Positions 8,536 through 17,389 of a stretch of DNA of 64,000 nt are shown piece by piece. The stretch comes from Proteus penneri. GTDB lineage: Bacteria > Pseudomonadota > Gammaproteobacteria > Enterobacterales > Enterobacteriaceae. Under the pieces are notes generated by a model. It was not told the origin of the DNA, did no database searches, and saw nothing but the letters and a program-made list of their open reading frames with translations. The stretch lies in assembly GCF_003144535.1 (NCBI RefSeq), contig NZ_PHFJ01000008.1, positions 124,001 to 188,000 on the forward strand, in the 5' to 3' direction. How positions within the stretch are numbered: position 1 is the first letter of the stretch; every line of letters begins with the position of its first letter. Position numbers and translations under genes: made by a program.

Positions 8536-10182
8536 TTACAGTAAGTTAATGGCATCGCCTGCCACTTTCACTTGGATACCTTGAGTCAATGCTTGAGCAA
8601 CGAATGCTTTAAGCACAAACGCCAATTTATCTTCATCAACATAAGCCACGGTAATGTGGTTACTTTGATGCCCCGCCATAAGGTCATCACGTGTTACGCC
8701 ATCTAACGTACAGTTCAGTAATGGCCATTCGTAGTTAGTTGCTCTACGACGACGTTCAAATTCTGCTTCAGGTAATTCCACCGCTACGCCAGTACCAATA
8801 TGCATAATTACATCAGTACCTTCATAGTGTGCACGCGCCCATAACAAACGCCCTGCTTTACCTTGACCTGCGATAGTTGATCCTCCTTTAGGGAAGAACA
8901 TCGGAGGCTGACGATAACCTGTCGCACCTTTTAAGCCGCCTTTGAGGTGTTCAAAAGGAACCGATCCTGAAATTTCCATATCCCAGTAGAACGTGCCTTC
9001 ATACTCACTACCCCAACGAATATCATGCAATGTGGTTTCCGCCGGTAATCCTAATGAGGTTAATAAACGCCATAACATCGTTTGAGGAATAGCCGTACCC
9101 ATATCCACTTCGTTGATACAAGGAATTGGCGTATTAGGGCAGATAATCTCGCCGTTTTCATCTGGTAGTGGGAAACGCGCGGTTGAACCAATCGCACCTT
9201 CAGCAAAGTCAGACGCTGGGCAACAATCTTTTAAGCCCTGCTGATATTGCACGCCCACCGCAGTTAAACCAAAACGTTTGACGAAACGCGCCATTGCAAT
9301 CATCATGGCGCACTGTTCCATCACCTGTTCACGAGTGAGTTCAGTTTTGTCATCTTGACCAAACATAAACGTCATCCCGTTATCTTCGTACCACTGTAAA
9401 CATGCCTCTCTTAATTCTGTCGGCACTTTCGCCATTTCGACCAGTAACGCAGATTGAGAAAGGGATTCAATTGGCATACCAATATTGATCATCGCCTGTT
9501 GTGGGAAGACCCCGTTAATCATTCCCATACAGAATGTATCGAACAAACCAATTATTTCTTTATTTTTAATTATATATTCGCCGACTTTACGACCCACTTC
9601 GCCAGCGTCTGTCGCCATTACCCTGTGTGTTGGCGCAATATCTGTAAGATAGCTAAGCTTATGATTTACATAACCATATTTTAACCAAGTCGCTAAGCCA
9701 TCTACAAAAAATTCATCATCAAATTCTTCTGACCATAAACGTGAATAATTTTTACCTAAACTGGTCATCGTGCCCGCTAAACACAACATTCCTACCAAAC
9801 CCGGCCATGTACCATCAAAGTTAGCTAGCAGTAAAATAGGACCACGATGGTGTGCTAATGAAGAGGCAATATGGTGTGAATATTGCCATGCAGTTAATAA
9901 CACGATAACCGGCGCATCAGGATCGATAGCGGCAAACATGTCGCAACCTTCACGCTGACTACTGATAAAACCATGACCGCGAGCTTCATTAATTTCATGA
10001 GCACGCTTCATTTTGTAACCTTGAGCTTCTAATGCTGCAGCCAATTTATCTTCAAATTTTTTCTGTACAGGCCAGCATGTTACGTTTGCAGGCTCACGTA
10101 AGTCTGCGTTGGTGACCATCAGGATCTCTTTCTGACCTGCTGTGATGGTTGTTGGTAATTTTGGTAGATTTAAGTTCAACAT
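8536..10182 (-). CDS. L-fucose/L-arabinose isomerase-like protein
   Basis: The protein has 548 residues from the chosen start (MLNLNLPKLP), which follows AGGGATATCTT; an upstream in-frame ATG at 10239 would overlap the kinase gene and lacks a better ribosome site. It resembles the FucI/AraA-type isomerases: an N-terminal Rossmann-like part, a middle segment with GLFDTFCMGMINGVFPQ, and a C-terminal part with RWGSEYEGTFYWDMEISGSVPFEHLKGG. Such enzymes interconvert aldoses and ketoses with a divalent metal. Next to an FGGY kinase, it likely provides the ketose that the kinase phosphorylates. The exact sugar cannot be assigned. Confidence 0.8.
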   Translation of the reverse strand: MLNLNLPKLPTTITAGQKEILMVTNADLREPANVTCWPVQKKFEDKLAAALEAQGYKMKRAHEINEARGHGFISSQREGCDMFAAIDPDAPVIVLLTAWQYSHHIASSLAHHRGPILLLANFDGTWPGLVGMLCLAGTMTSLGKNYSRLWSEEFDDEFFVDGLATWLKYGYVNHKLSYLTDIAPTHRVMATDAGEVGRKVGEYIIKNKEIIGLFDTFCMGMINGVFPQQAMINIGMPIESLSQSALLVEMAKVPTELREACLQWYEDNGMTFMFGQDDKTELTREQVMEQCAMMIAMARFVKRFGLTAVGVQYQQGLKDCCPASDFAEGAIGSTARFPLPDENGEIICPNTPIPCINEVDMGTAIPQTMLWRLLTSLGLPAETTLHDIRWGSEYEGTFYWDMEISGSVPFEHLKGGLKGATGYRQPPMFFPKGGSTIAGQGKAGRLLWARAHYEGTDVIMHIGTGVAVELPEAEFERRRRATNYEWPLLNCTLDGVTRDDLMAGHQSNHITVAYVDEDKLAFVLKAFVAQALTQGIQVKVAGDAINLL

Positions 10183-10232
10183 AAGATATCCCTGGTGAGG
10201 TAAACTTGGTTCATAATCGGAAAAATTAGAGG

Positions 10233-11819
10233 TCAACAATCTGACATCATTTCGTTATAACGCTGCTGATCTTGATACATCTGCAAATAAACTTGATATT
10301 TAGCTTGATGGAAAGCAAACGTGTCGCTATCTGGTGTGATAATGCTGCCTTCTCGTACCATTGCGCTGGCAGCTTTTGAGAAATCATCAAAGGCTTTACA
10401 CGCGACAGCACCGAGTAACGCAGCCCCTAAATTCACCGCATCTTCTTCTTGTGCTAAATGAATTTCACGACCTGTCGCATTGGCGTATTCGCGTAGCCAC
10501 AATGGATTTTTCGTTGCTCCACCGCACATCACAATGCGATTGATTTGATGTCCAGCATCTTCAAGTGTGTCGATAATATGGCGTGTGCCATAAGCAATAG
10601 ATTGCAGTGTTGCAAGATAATAACGAGCCAATGCAACACGACCACTTTCCAGTGTTAATCCGCTTACCATACCTTTTGCAGCAGGATTGGCGCGCGGAGA
10701 ACGATTGCCATGATGATCAGCTAAAACATGAAACTGTGTCGTTGGATATTGTTCATTCTCTTCCAATTCAGCGACAGCTTCGTTTAATAAGGCATAGTAG
10801 TTAACGCCTTTTTCATTCGCTTCTTGCTCTAATTCAGCCCATGACTCATGACGGCGGATAGACCATTCAACTAACGCACCAGCGGCACTTTGACCACCTT
10901 CGTTTAGCCACAATTCGGGTAACATCGCGCCAAAGTAAGGTCCCCAAACACCGGGCACCATAATGGGATATTGGCTCACAATCATATGGCAGTTAGATGT
11001 ACCACTGATAATTGCCAAACTCCCTTCAGGTTGTGATGCCGTTAATGCCAAGCCACCCGCATGTGCATCAATAATGCCTGAAGCAACAATGACACCTGTG
11101 TGCAAGCCAAACGCATTGGCAACCGACTCATCTAAACAACCTGCTTGTTCACCCAATGCCAGAATGGTTTGTGGTACTTTTTCTAATAATTCATCCAAAC
11201 CTACATCGGCTAACAAACTCTCACTGAATTGTCCCTGATGTGCTAAATAGTTCCATTTACAGGTTAATGTGCAGGTACTTGCTACATCTCCTGATGTTGC
11301 TTTCCAAACTAAAAAGTCTGCTAAATCAAAGAATCGCCATACATTTTGATAACGTTCTGGGTAATGGTTTTTCAACCACAGAATTTTTGGCAATTCCATT
11401 TCAATACTCACTTCACCACCAACATATCGCAGTGAAGGATCATTGGTCAGATTGATGGTGACCGTTTCTTGTACAGCTCGGTGATCCATCCACATGATGA
11501 TATCTTGTTCAGTGTTACCGCTTGGTGAAACAGAAAGCCCTTTACCGTCCTTACCCACTGCAACTAAAGAACAAGTGGCATCAAAACCAATAGATTTCAC
11601 ATGGATAGGATCAATAGCAGATAACGCCACCGCCTCTTTTACGGTAGTGCAAACCTGCTGCCAAATATCGGTAGACGATTGCTCAACGAAATCCGTTTTT
11701 GGACGGAATTGAGCAATAGGGCGGACAGAAAAGCCCAAACGCTTTCCATTGCTATCAAATACCGCTGCACGGACACTGGCTGAGCCAACATCAACGCCAA
11801 TAAAATATTGTTGTTCCAT
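10233..11819 (-). CDS. FGGY-family carbohydrate (pentulose-type) kinase
   Basis: This is a 528-residue sugar kinase with the two-domain actin-like fold. It begins GVDVGSASVRAAVFDSNG (phosphate-1 motif) and ends with the adenosine motif MCGGATKNPLWLREYANATGREI. Length and motifs fit the pentulose kinase group that includes bacterial and human FGGY (D-ribulokinase-like). The start at 11819 (MEQQYFIGVDVG) follows GAGGG; upstream methionines are not needed. It is the first gene of the operon and lies downstream of a LacI-type dyad. It would phosphorylate the ketose product of the adjacent isomerase. Substrate unproven. Confidence 0.9.
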   Translation of the reverse strand: MEQQYFIGVDVGSASVRAAVFDSNGKRLGFSVRPIAQFRPKTDFVEQSSTDIWQQVCTTVKEAVALSAIDPIHVKSIGFDATCSLVAVGKDGKGLSVSPSGNTEQDIIMWMDHRAVQETVTINLTNDPSLRYVGGEVSIEMELPKILWLKNHYPERYQNVWRFFDLADFLVWKATSGDVASTCTLTCKWNYLAHQGQFSESLLADVGLDELLEKVPQTILALGEQAGCLDESVANAFGLHTGVIVASGIIDAHAGGLALTASQPEGSLAIISGTSNCHMIVSQYPIMVPGVWGPYFGAMLPELWLNEGGQSAAGALVEWSIRRHESWAELEQEANEKGVNYYALLNEAVAELEENEQYPTTQFHVLADHHGNRSPRANPAAKGMVSGLTLESGRVALARYYLATLQSIAYGTRHIIDTLEDAGHQINRIVMCGGATKNPLWLREYANATGREIHLAQEEDAVNLGAALLGAVACKAFDDFSKAASAMVREGSIITPDSDTFAFHQAKYQVYLQMYQDQQRYNEMMSDC

Positions 11820-11855
11820 GCGAACCCTCATCATTTGCTAACGCTATGCTAATTT

Positions 11856-11875
11856 TTGCTACTTCGAGTTAGCAA
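11856..11875. promoter_or_regulatory. candidate LacI-family operator
   Basis: A 20-bp even dyad with half-sites TTGCTACTTC and GAGTTAGCAA matches at 8 of 10 positions and has a central CG, the usual form of LacI/GalR operators. It lies 37 bp upstream of the kinase start, where bound repressor would block transcription. The same TTGCTA half-site recurs at 11835-11840. Confidence 0.55.
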
Positions 11876-11901
11876 GTTAATTCGAGCATGACGAAAAAAC
11901 A

Positions 11902-11925
11902 ATCACAATAAGAGTAGTTTGTGAT
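11902..11925. repeat. perfect 7-bp inverted repeat, possible operator
   Basis: ATCACAA and TTGTGAT are separated by 10 bases, upstream of the LacI-type dyad. The half-sites resemble CRP half-sites but in the inverted orientation, so I do not call it a CRP site. It may bind another regulator of the kinase operon. Confidence 0.35.
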
Positions 11926-12259
11926 GCAGATCTACATAGATAATTTAACTATATGATTTTATAGGTAATTTATTTATTTGGCTTTATGCATTATTTAGAT
12001 GACGTACTGAATCGATTATGTTCGCTATGAAACTAACGAACATTTAATTAATAATGTAAGTAAAAACACTTAAAATAATATTAACGCCTCAACAATACCC
12101 TCTCTTCTATTAAAAGATATCTCACTAATAATGAAAGATATTATTCAAAAAATAATGAAATCAGGGAAAACAATAATATTCCTATTGCTATAACGCTCTA
12201 TTACTTTATTTTTAATAAGTTAATTTAAATTTATATATTCATTTTTGGAGTGTTTGATC

Positions 12260-12363
12260 ATGTTAAAAAATATTGCTGTCAGTCTCTCTCTACTACTTTT
12301 TCAGCGACATTAGCAGAAAAAGAATCACATCAAAAAATACTTAACAGTATTGCTGTTTATTAA
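12260..12363 (+). pseudogene. short frameshifted remnant with a signal-peptide-like start
   Basis: An ATG preceded by GGAG encodes MLKNIAVSLSLLLF and then runs into a stop after 17 codons. Adding one T to the run of five at 12296-12300 would join it to SATLAEKESHQKILNSIAVY and a stop at 12361-12363. The joined product looks like a secretion signal and a short mature tail. It seems to be the broken 5' end of a lost exported protein. It abuts the stop of nikE on the other strand. Parent family not recognised. Confidence 0.4.
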
Positions 12364-13116
12364 TTAGATAACAGATTGAATAAGTTTTTTAGAATAATCA
12401 TGTGTAACATTACCTAGATTATTTACCTCACATAATTCAATTTTCTTACCTTGTAAAAAGAACATCACTTTATCGCAGAAATAAGCCACCGTTTGAATAT
12501 CATGACTAATAAAAAGATAAGAGAGTGCAAATTCTTCTTTTAACTGTTTTAATAAATCTAATATTTGAACTTGAGTGGGAATATCTAAAGAGCTAAGCGC
12601 TTCATCTAATACAATAAGTTTTGGATAAGACGCTAATGCACGACATAAACATACCCGCTGAGCCTGACCACCAGACAGTTCAAATATATAACGGGTATAG
12701 CAACTTTTAGGTAATTCTACTTTATCTAAAAAAGCAAAAATAAGTGTTCTGAGTGCTTGATGGCGAATACTTGGATTAATGATTTTAATCGGCTCAGCAA
12801 TAATTTCGCCTACCGTTAATGTCGGATTAACAGAAGTCAGATAATCTTGAAAAACGATACTGATTATACCTTGGCGATGAAGTCGTTTTGTAACGGGCTT
12901 ATTATTTAAAGAGATAACACCACTATCAGGTAATTCTAATCCACAAATTAAACGAGCTAAGGTACTTTTACCACTACCACTTTCCCCTACTAAACCAAAA
13001 GTTTCTTGGGTATTTATATTAAAAGAAAGCGCATCAATAACCTTCACTTTTTCACCGAATAAAGTGTTATTTCTTTGAGTATAAAACTTACTGATATTCT
13101 CAACGTTTAATAACAT
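12364..13116 (-). CDS. nikE: nickel/dipeptide ABC transporter ATP-binding protein, NikE-like
   Basis: This is a 250-residue ABC ATPase of the oligopeptide/nickel group. Walker A (GESGSGKSTLARL), a Q-loop in VFQDYLTSVNP, the signature LSGGQAQR, Walker B (KLIVLDEALSSLD) and the switch histidine (FISHD) are all present. It pairs with the NikD-like ATPase just upstream to drive import through NikB and NikC. It is the last gene of the operon. The nickel assignment comes from the NikA-like binding protein and from gene order; alone it could be any Opp/Dpp-type ATPase. Confidence 0.82.
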   Translation of the reverse strand: MLLNVENISKFYTQRNNTLFGEKVKVIDALSFNINTQETFGLVGESGSGKSTLARLICGLELPDSGVISLNNKPVTKRLHRQGIISIVFQDYLTSVNPTLTVGEIIAEPIKIINPSIRHQALRTLIFAFLDKVELPKSCYTRYIFELSGGQAQRVCLCRALASYPKLIVLDEALSSLDIPTQVQILDLLKQLKEEFALSYLFISHDIQTVAYFCDKVMFFLQGKKIELCEVNNLGNVTHDYSKKLIQSVI

Positions 13117-13140
13117 AGCATCTCTTTTATTATGATGATA

Positions 13141-13956
13141 TTAATCTGTTTTTTTATTAATCAATTGCTCAAAACGTAATGAAAGCTGTCGGCGTGCATT
13201 AATTAAATAACGCGTATATTCCTGTGTTGGAGATGTTAAAACGGTTGCTTTATCACCACATTCAACCATTTTTCCCTCTTGCATCACGACAATATCATCA
13301 GCAATTTCATTAACGAGTCCTAAGTCATGGGAAATAAAAATCAGCGTTGAATGATGAGTGGTGACGACATGCTGGAGTAGCTTTAAAATCTCTCGACGAA
13401 GGGGTGCATCAAGCGCCGTTGTCGGTTCATCAGCAATTAATAGTTTAGGTGACAACGCGAGCGCAATTGCAATCATCACACGTTGTAGTTGTCCGCCACT
13501 TAATTGATGAGGGAATGCCTGCATAATAGATTGAAATTGATGAGGAAAAACATGAGATAATGCCAACTGAGTTTCTTCCAGCGCTTGCTTTTTAGTATAG
13601 GAAAAATGGTAGATTAAAGTTTGGCTGATTTGCTTACCTATTTTCATCAAAGGATCAAACGCACTCATGCCATTTTGAACAATCAAACCTAAAGATGTTC
13701 CCAATAAAGCTCGACGTTGAGAAAATGCCTCATCACTGATTTTCTTTCCTTCAAAGAGGATCTCCCCTGATACTACTAATTGTTCAGGCAGTAATCCCAT
13801 AATGGCTTTACTCATCAAGCTTTTGCCACTTCCACTTTCTCCGATAATTGCGAATGTACGCCCTTGCTTTATCGAGAAAGAGACATCATCAATCAGCTTT
13901 TTTCCGCTTTCTTGATGAGTAATAGAAACATGCTCAAGCGTCAGTAAGTTGTTCAT
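13141..13956 (-). CDS. nikD: nickel/dipeptide ABC transporter ATP-binding protein, NikD-like
   Basis: This is a 271-residue ABC ATPase. Walker A (GESGSGKSLMSKAI), the signature LSGGQLQR, Walker B (KLLIADEPTTALD) and FISHD are intact. Its ATG follows GGAG and lies 23 bases inside the end of nikC, so translation is coupled. It belongs to the same transporter as the NikE-like protein. The order nikA-B-C-D-E matches the classic nickel operon. Confidence 0.83.
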   Translation of the reverse strand: MNNLLTLEHVSITHQESGKKLIDDVSFSIKQGRTFAIIGESGSGKSLMSKAIMGLLPEQLVVSGEILFEGKKISDEAFSQRRALLGTSLGLIVQNGMSAFDPLMKIGKQISQTLIYHFSYTKKQALEETQLALSHVFPHQFQSIMQAFPHQLSGGQLQRVMIAIALALSPKLLIADEPTTALDAPLRREILKLLQHVVTTHHSTLIFISHDLGLVNEIADDIVVMQEGKMVECGDKATVLTSPTQEYTRYLINARRQLSLRFEQLINKKTD

Positions 13957-14803
13957 GCTTTTCTCCTACTGACTGGCGATTATCAGGATCAAACACATCA
14001 CGTAAAAAATCACCCCAAAAATTAAAGGCAGTGACAACAAGAGTGATAGCAATCCCCGCAGGCAACATCTGTTCTGGATGTAATACCATGACATTTTTTG
14101 CTTCACTGAGCATATTTCCCCATTCTGGGATCGGTGGTTGTACGCCTAACCCTAAAAAAGAGAGCGCCGAGATCATTAAAATAACACTGCCAATATCGGT
14201 TGATGCTAAGACGATAGTTTCAGCAAACGTCACAGGTAATAAGTGGCGTCGTAAAATATGGTGAGAAGGCGCACCAATCACGCGGGCGTAAGCAATATAG
14301 TTACGATGTGAATATTGGCGAACAACCCCCCTGATCATTCTGGCATACCATGCCCATTTCACTAAAACAACGGCAATTAAGATATTACCAATGCCCGGCC
14401 CCATTATTCCCACTAACGCTAAGATCATAATTTCTGCAGGAAATGACAAAACTACATCACATAATCGCATAATCAAGGTATCTGTCTTTCCATGGAAAAA
14501 TCCGGCTAACATCCCCATTAACCAACCAATGATTAATGTCACACTCATGGCAAATAAGGCATAAAATACTGTCGTTCTTACACCAAACAATAACCTTGAA
14601 AAGATACAGCGCCCTAAATTATCCGTACCTAACGGATAATCAACACTCATGGGCTTAAATTTCAAACGTATTGAAGTTAATGTGGGATCATGCGGTGCTA
14701 ACCAAGGGGCGAATATTCCTGCAATAACCACAATCATAATCACCAATAAACACAGTTGTGCACTTTTATCTTTTGCGAGCCGTTGCCAAAAAATCCGCCA
14801 CAT
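13934..14803 (-). CDS. nikC: nickel ABC transporter permease, NikC-like
   Basis: This is a 289-residue inner-membrane permease of the DppC/NikC type, with an N-terminal segment (QLCLLVIMIVVIAGIFAPWLAPHDP) and the motif HPLG-equivalent DYPLGTDNLGRCIFSRLLFG. The binding-protein-dependent EAA loop is seen in YIAYARVIGAPSHHILRRHLLP. The start codon overlaps the nikB stop (TAATG), a sign of tight coupling. It forms the translocation channel with NikB. Confidence 0.85.
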   Translation of the reverse strand: MWRIFWQRLAKDKSAQLCLLVIMIVVIAGIFAPWLAPHDPTLTSIRLKFKPMSVDYPLGTDNLGRCIFSRLLFGVRTTVFYALFAMSVTLIIGWLMGMLAGFFHGKTDTLIMRLCDVVLSFPAEIMILALVGIMGPGIGNILIAVVLVKWAWYARMIRGVVRQYSHRNYIAYARVIGAPSHHILRRHLLPVTFAETIVLASTDIGSVILMISALSFLGLGVQPPIPEWGNMLSEAKNVMVLHPEQMLPAGIAITLVVTAFNFWGDFLRDVFDPDNRQSVGEKHEQLTDA

Positions 14804-15732
14804 TATTCTCTCCTTAACCGTGGATCTGCCATCATTTGAATGACGTCCATCAGAAAATTAAAAAACAGAAAGAGCAGTGACATCAATAAAATATAAGCTT
14901 GTATCATCGGATAATCACGACCAAATATGGCGCTGATACATAGTCGCCCAATTCCCGGCCATGCAAAAATATTTTCAATGACCACTGTACCTGCAATAAG
15001 CTTCGGAATACTCATACCCAGTGCCGTTAAACTGGAATACAGCGAATTTCGTAAAATATGGCGACGTAAAATCAGGTTATCCGGTAATCCTCGTGCTTTG
15101 GCATAAAAGACGTAAGGCTGATGCCATTGGTTTAACATCGCACCTCTTAACAAGCGTAAATAAGTACCGATATACCCTAAAGAAAGCGCCAGAGCAGGCA
15201 AAATAACAGATTGTGGTGATAACATTCCACTGACAGGGAGCCAATCTAAATAAACGGCGACTCCCCAGATTAATAGCAATCCTAACCAATAATTAGGTAT
15301 AGCCGTTAAAACAAACACAATGAAACGAATACATTTATCTATAAAACTTTGAGGTTTAGCCACACACCACAATGCTAAAGGCAGTGCCAAAATAATCGTA
15401 AAGAATAGCGCCGTCGAGGCTAGCCAAAGTGTTGGAGGTAATGCCCTTAACATCTCTTGAATAACAGGGGTTCTGGTAAGAAAAGACGTACCAAAATCGA
15501 GCTGGAACCCCGCCATTAACCATAAAAAATAACGCGTAAAAAAAGGCTTATCTAAACCTAGCTCATGACGCATGCCTTCAATGGCTTCGGGTGTGGGTAC
15601 GATTTCATTGACACGTAGCGCAACCTCCGCAGGATCAGACGGGGCTAATTCCAACAGAATAAAAGCAATAAATGAAATCATCAGTGCCAGTGGGAAGATC
15701 GCCAGCACTCTCCAGAATATATAACGTAGCAT
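14803..15732 (-). CDS. nikB: nickel ABC transporter permease, NikB-like
   Basis: This is a 309-residue permease of the DppB/NikB type. It has an N-terminal membrane segment, the periplasmic LGLDKPFFTRYFLWL region and the EAA-type loop YVFYAKARGLPDNLILRRHILRN. It lies 71 bp after nikA; the gap holds a strong hairpin. Together with NikC it forms the channel fed by NikA. Confidence 0.85.
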   Translation of the reverse strand: MLRYIFWRVLAIFPLALMISFIAFILLELAPSDPAEVALRVNEIVPTPEAIEGMRHELGLDKPFFTRYFLWLMAGFQLDFGTSFLTRTPVIQEMLRALPPTLWLASTALFFTIILALPLALWCVAKPQSFIDKCIRFIVFVLTAIPNYWLGLLLIWGVAVYLDWLPVSGMLSPQSVILPALALSLGYIGTYLRLLRGAMLNQWHQPYVFYAKARGLPDNLILRRHILRNSLYSSLTALGMSIPKLIAGTVVIENIFAWPGIGRLCISAIFGRDYPMIQAYILLMSLLFLFFNFLMDVIQMMADPRLRRE

Positions 15733-15743
15733 AAGATTTAATC

Positions 15744-15774
15744 AGTGTGGCATGTTGATATTACGTGCCACACT
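15744..15774 (-). promoter_or_regulatory. intercistronic hairpin after nikA
   Basis: A 9-bp stem (AGTGTGGCA with TGCCACACT) around a 13-base loop lies between the binding-protein gene and the first permease gene. There is no T run. Like the hairpin in the tct operon, it may stabilise the binding-protein message and set the ratio of binding protein to permease. Confidence 0.55.
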
Positions 15775-15803
15775 TATTTGGGTTAATCTCATTGATGTAT
15801 TAA

Positions 15804-17378
15804 TTAAGGCTTAAAACGCATCTTTTCAAACGGTATTTCATATTGAGACGGATTAAAGCCAACATTTTCTAATTCACTGCGATGGATAGCCTTAGTACGT
15901 GAATAGGTTAATGGGATATAGACCGCTTGCTCTGCTAATGAAGTAAATAAGGTTTTATAGAGTTCCTGACGTCGTGTTTCATCAGGTGTAATTAATAGCT
16001 CACCAATCATGGCATCTAATTCGGCTTTATTAGCCAACCCTTTTTGCCCTTGATAATCCGCATGAGCCGGTATTCTAAATGATGAAACAAAAGAAGCCGG
16101 ATCGTAAGGTGTTCCCCATGAGAGTGAATATTGTAAATCGAAATCACCATTTTTTTGTCTATCTAAATAGGCTTGTTTCTCTTCACCTAAAATCGTTAAA
16201 CCGACACCAATCTTTTTAAAATCATCTTGAATAAGTTCAGCTATCTCTTTCTCAACCGCATTGTTCACATTATAAGAGAGCAACAGCTGTAATTTCTGAC
16301 CTTGTTTCTCACGGATAGCCTGACCTTTTGGTAATACCCAGCCTTCGGCTTCTAATAGCTCAATCGCTTTTGTCGGTCGATAAACATAAGTTGGAGAAGT
16401 AAAATCACAGTAAGGCACGCTACGCGCCATTAAAGTATCAGCGACTTTTTCACTGCCCGCTAAAATACCTTGTGCTATCCCCTCTTTATCGACGGCATAT
16501 TGTAATGCTTGACGAACTTTTTGGCTGGATGTTATTGCACGACTACTATTGAGCACAATCGCGCGAGACGCGATCGGTGCACTCATTTCAGTATTGAATT
16601 TATCTGATGCCATAAGAGCTTCAAATGAATCCATATCTAACATGTCGCCATCTGCACCAAAAATAAGCTGAATATCCCCTTTTTGTAGAGAAAGTAACAT
16701 GGTTTGTCTATCGGGGATCACTCGCCACATTACCCCATTTAATACAGGTTTTTCTCCCCAATAATTTGGGTTAACTTTAAACTCTGCATATTGGTCTTTT
16801 TTATGTTCAGTTAATACCCAAGGCCCCGTACCAATATAGTTCGCAACACCTGTTTTTGTTTTGCCATTAATAAATGAATTTGGCGAAATAAAGCGGAATG
16901 GGCGAGTTAAACCTAATTCAGTTAATGTTGGGTAGTAAGGATGTTTTAAATTTAATTTAACGGTAAATTCATCGACAATTTCAACGTTATCAATCTGACG
17001 CACTAATTCTAACCATGCATGTCGTTCATAGTTGTCTAGCACAGCTTCAATGTTTAATTTTACCGCGTTGGCATTAAACGGTTCGCCATCACTAAAGGTC
17101 ACATCATGACGTAAATAAAAGGTATAACTTTTGCCGTCTGGGGAAATATCCCAACGTTCCGCTAAATAAGGTGCAACACCTTTTTCGGTATTTAATACAA
17201 GGGATTCAAATACCATATTTTGAGCCGCCATCTCACCTGAGTAGAGATGCGGGTTAATATCACGAATATCTTTTGTGCTAGCATAATCCAACATATTATT
17301 ACTTTTATCTGCTAACGCAGGAAAAGCACATGTAAATGTTAATAATAGTGTTGAGAACACTGAAAATAAGGGCTTCAC
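15804..17378 (-). CDS. nikA: nickel ABC transporter substrate-binding protein, NikA-like
   Basis: This is a 524-residue periplasmic protein of the SBP family 5, with a signal peptide ending at ALA (residues 1-23). It starts at a GTG with AAAGGAG upstream. It shares many stretches I recall from E. coli NikA: NPHLY, RHAWLELV, RPFRFISP, YIGTGPWVL, WGTPYDP and PAHADYQGQKGLA. The arginine, tryptophan, tyrosine and histidine that hold the nickel-histidine complex in E. coli NikA are in these conserved stretches. It should deliver nickel for enzymes such as urease or hydrogenase encoded elsewhere. Confidence 0.88.
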   Translation of the reverse strand: MKPLFSVFSTLLLTFTCAFPALADKSNNMLDYASTKDIRDINPHLYSGEMAAQNMVFESLVLNTEKGVAPYLAERWDISPDGKSYTFYLRHDVTFSDGEPFNANAVKLNIEAVLDNYERHAWLELVRQIDNVEIVDEFTVKLNLKHPYYPTLTELGLTRPFRFISPNSFINGKTKTGVANYIGTGPWVLTEHKKDQYAEFKVNPNYWGEKPVLNGVMWRVIPDRQTMLLSLQKGDIQLIFGADGDMLDMDSFEALMASDKFNTEMSAPIASRAIVLNSSRAITSSQKVRQALQYAVDKEGIAQGILAGSEKVADTLMARSVPYCDFTSPTYVYRPTKAIELLEAEGWVLPKGQAIREKQGQKLQLLLSYNVNNAVEKEIAELIQDDFKKIGVGLTILGEEKQAYLDRQKNGDFDLQYSLSWGTPYDPASFVSSFRIPAHADYQGQKGLANKAELDAMIGELLITPDETRRQELYKTLFTSLAEQAVYIPLTYSRTKAIHRSELENVGFNPSQYEIPFEKMRFKP

Positions 17379-17389
17379 GTTATTCTCCT

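Larger units (their letters stand above)
11820..12259. other. intergenic region upstream of the catabolic operon
   Basis: About 440 AT-rich bases without a convincing gene. It holds the LacI-type dyad (11856-11875), a further half-site-like TTGCTAAC at 11835-11842, a second dyad (ATCACAA and TTGTGAT, spacer 10) at 11902-11925, and a third (ATGTTCG and CGAACAT, spacer 12) at 12018-12043. The rest, 12044-12259, shows nothing I can interpret beyond the lead-in to the small broken reading frame. Confidence 0.6.

Noticed and set aside
11902..11925. CRP site upstream of the kinase gene
   Set aside because: The TCACA and TGTGA halves are in the reverse order for CRP, so only an unnamed dyad is reported.
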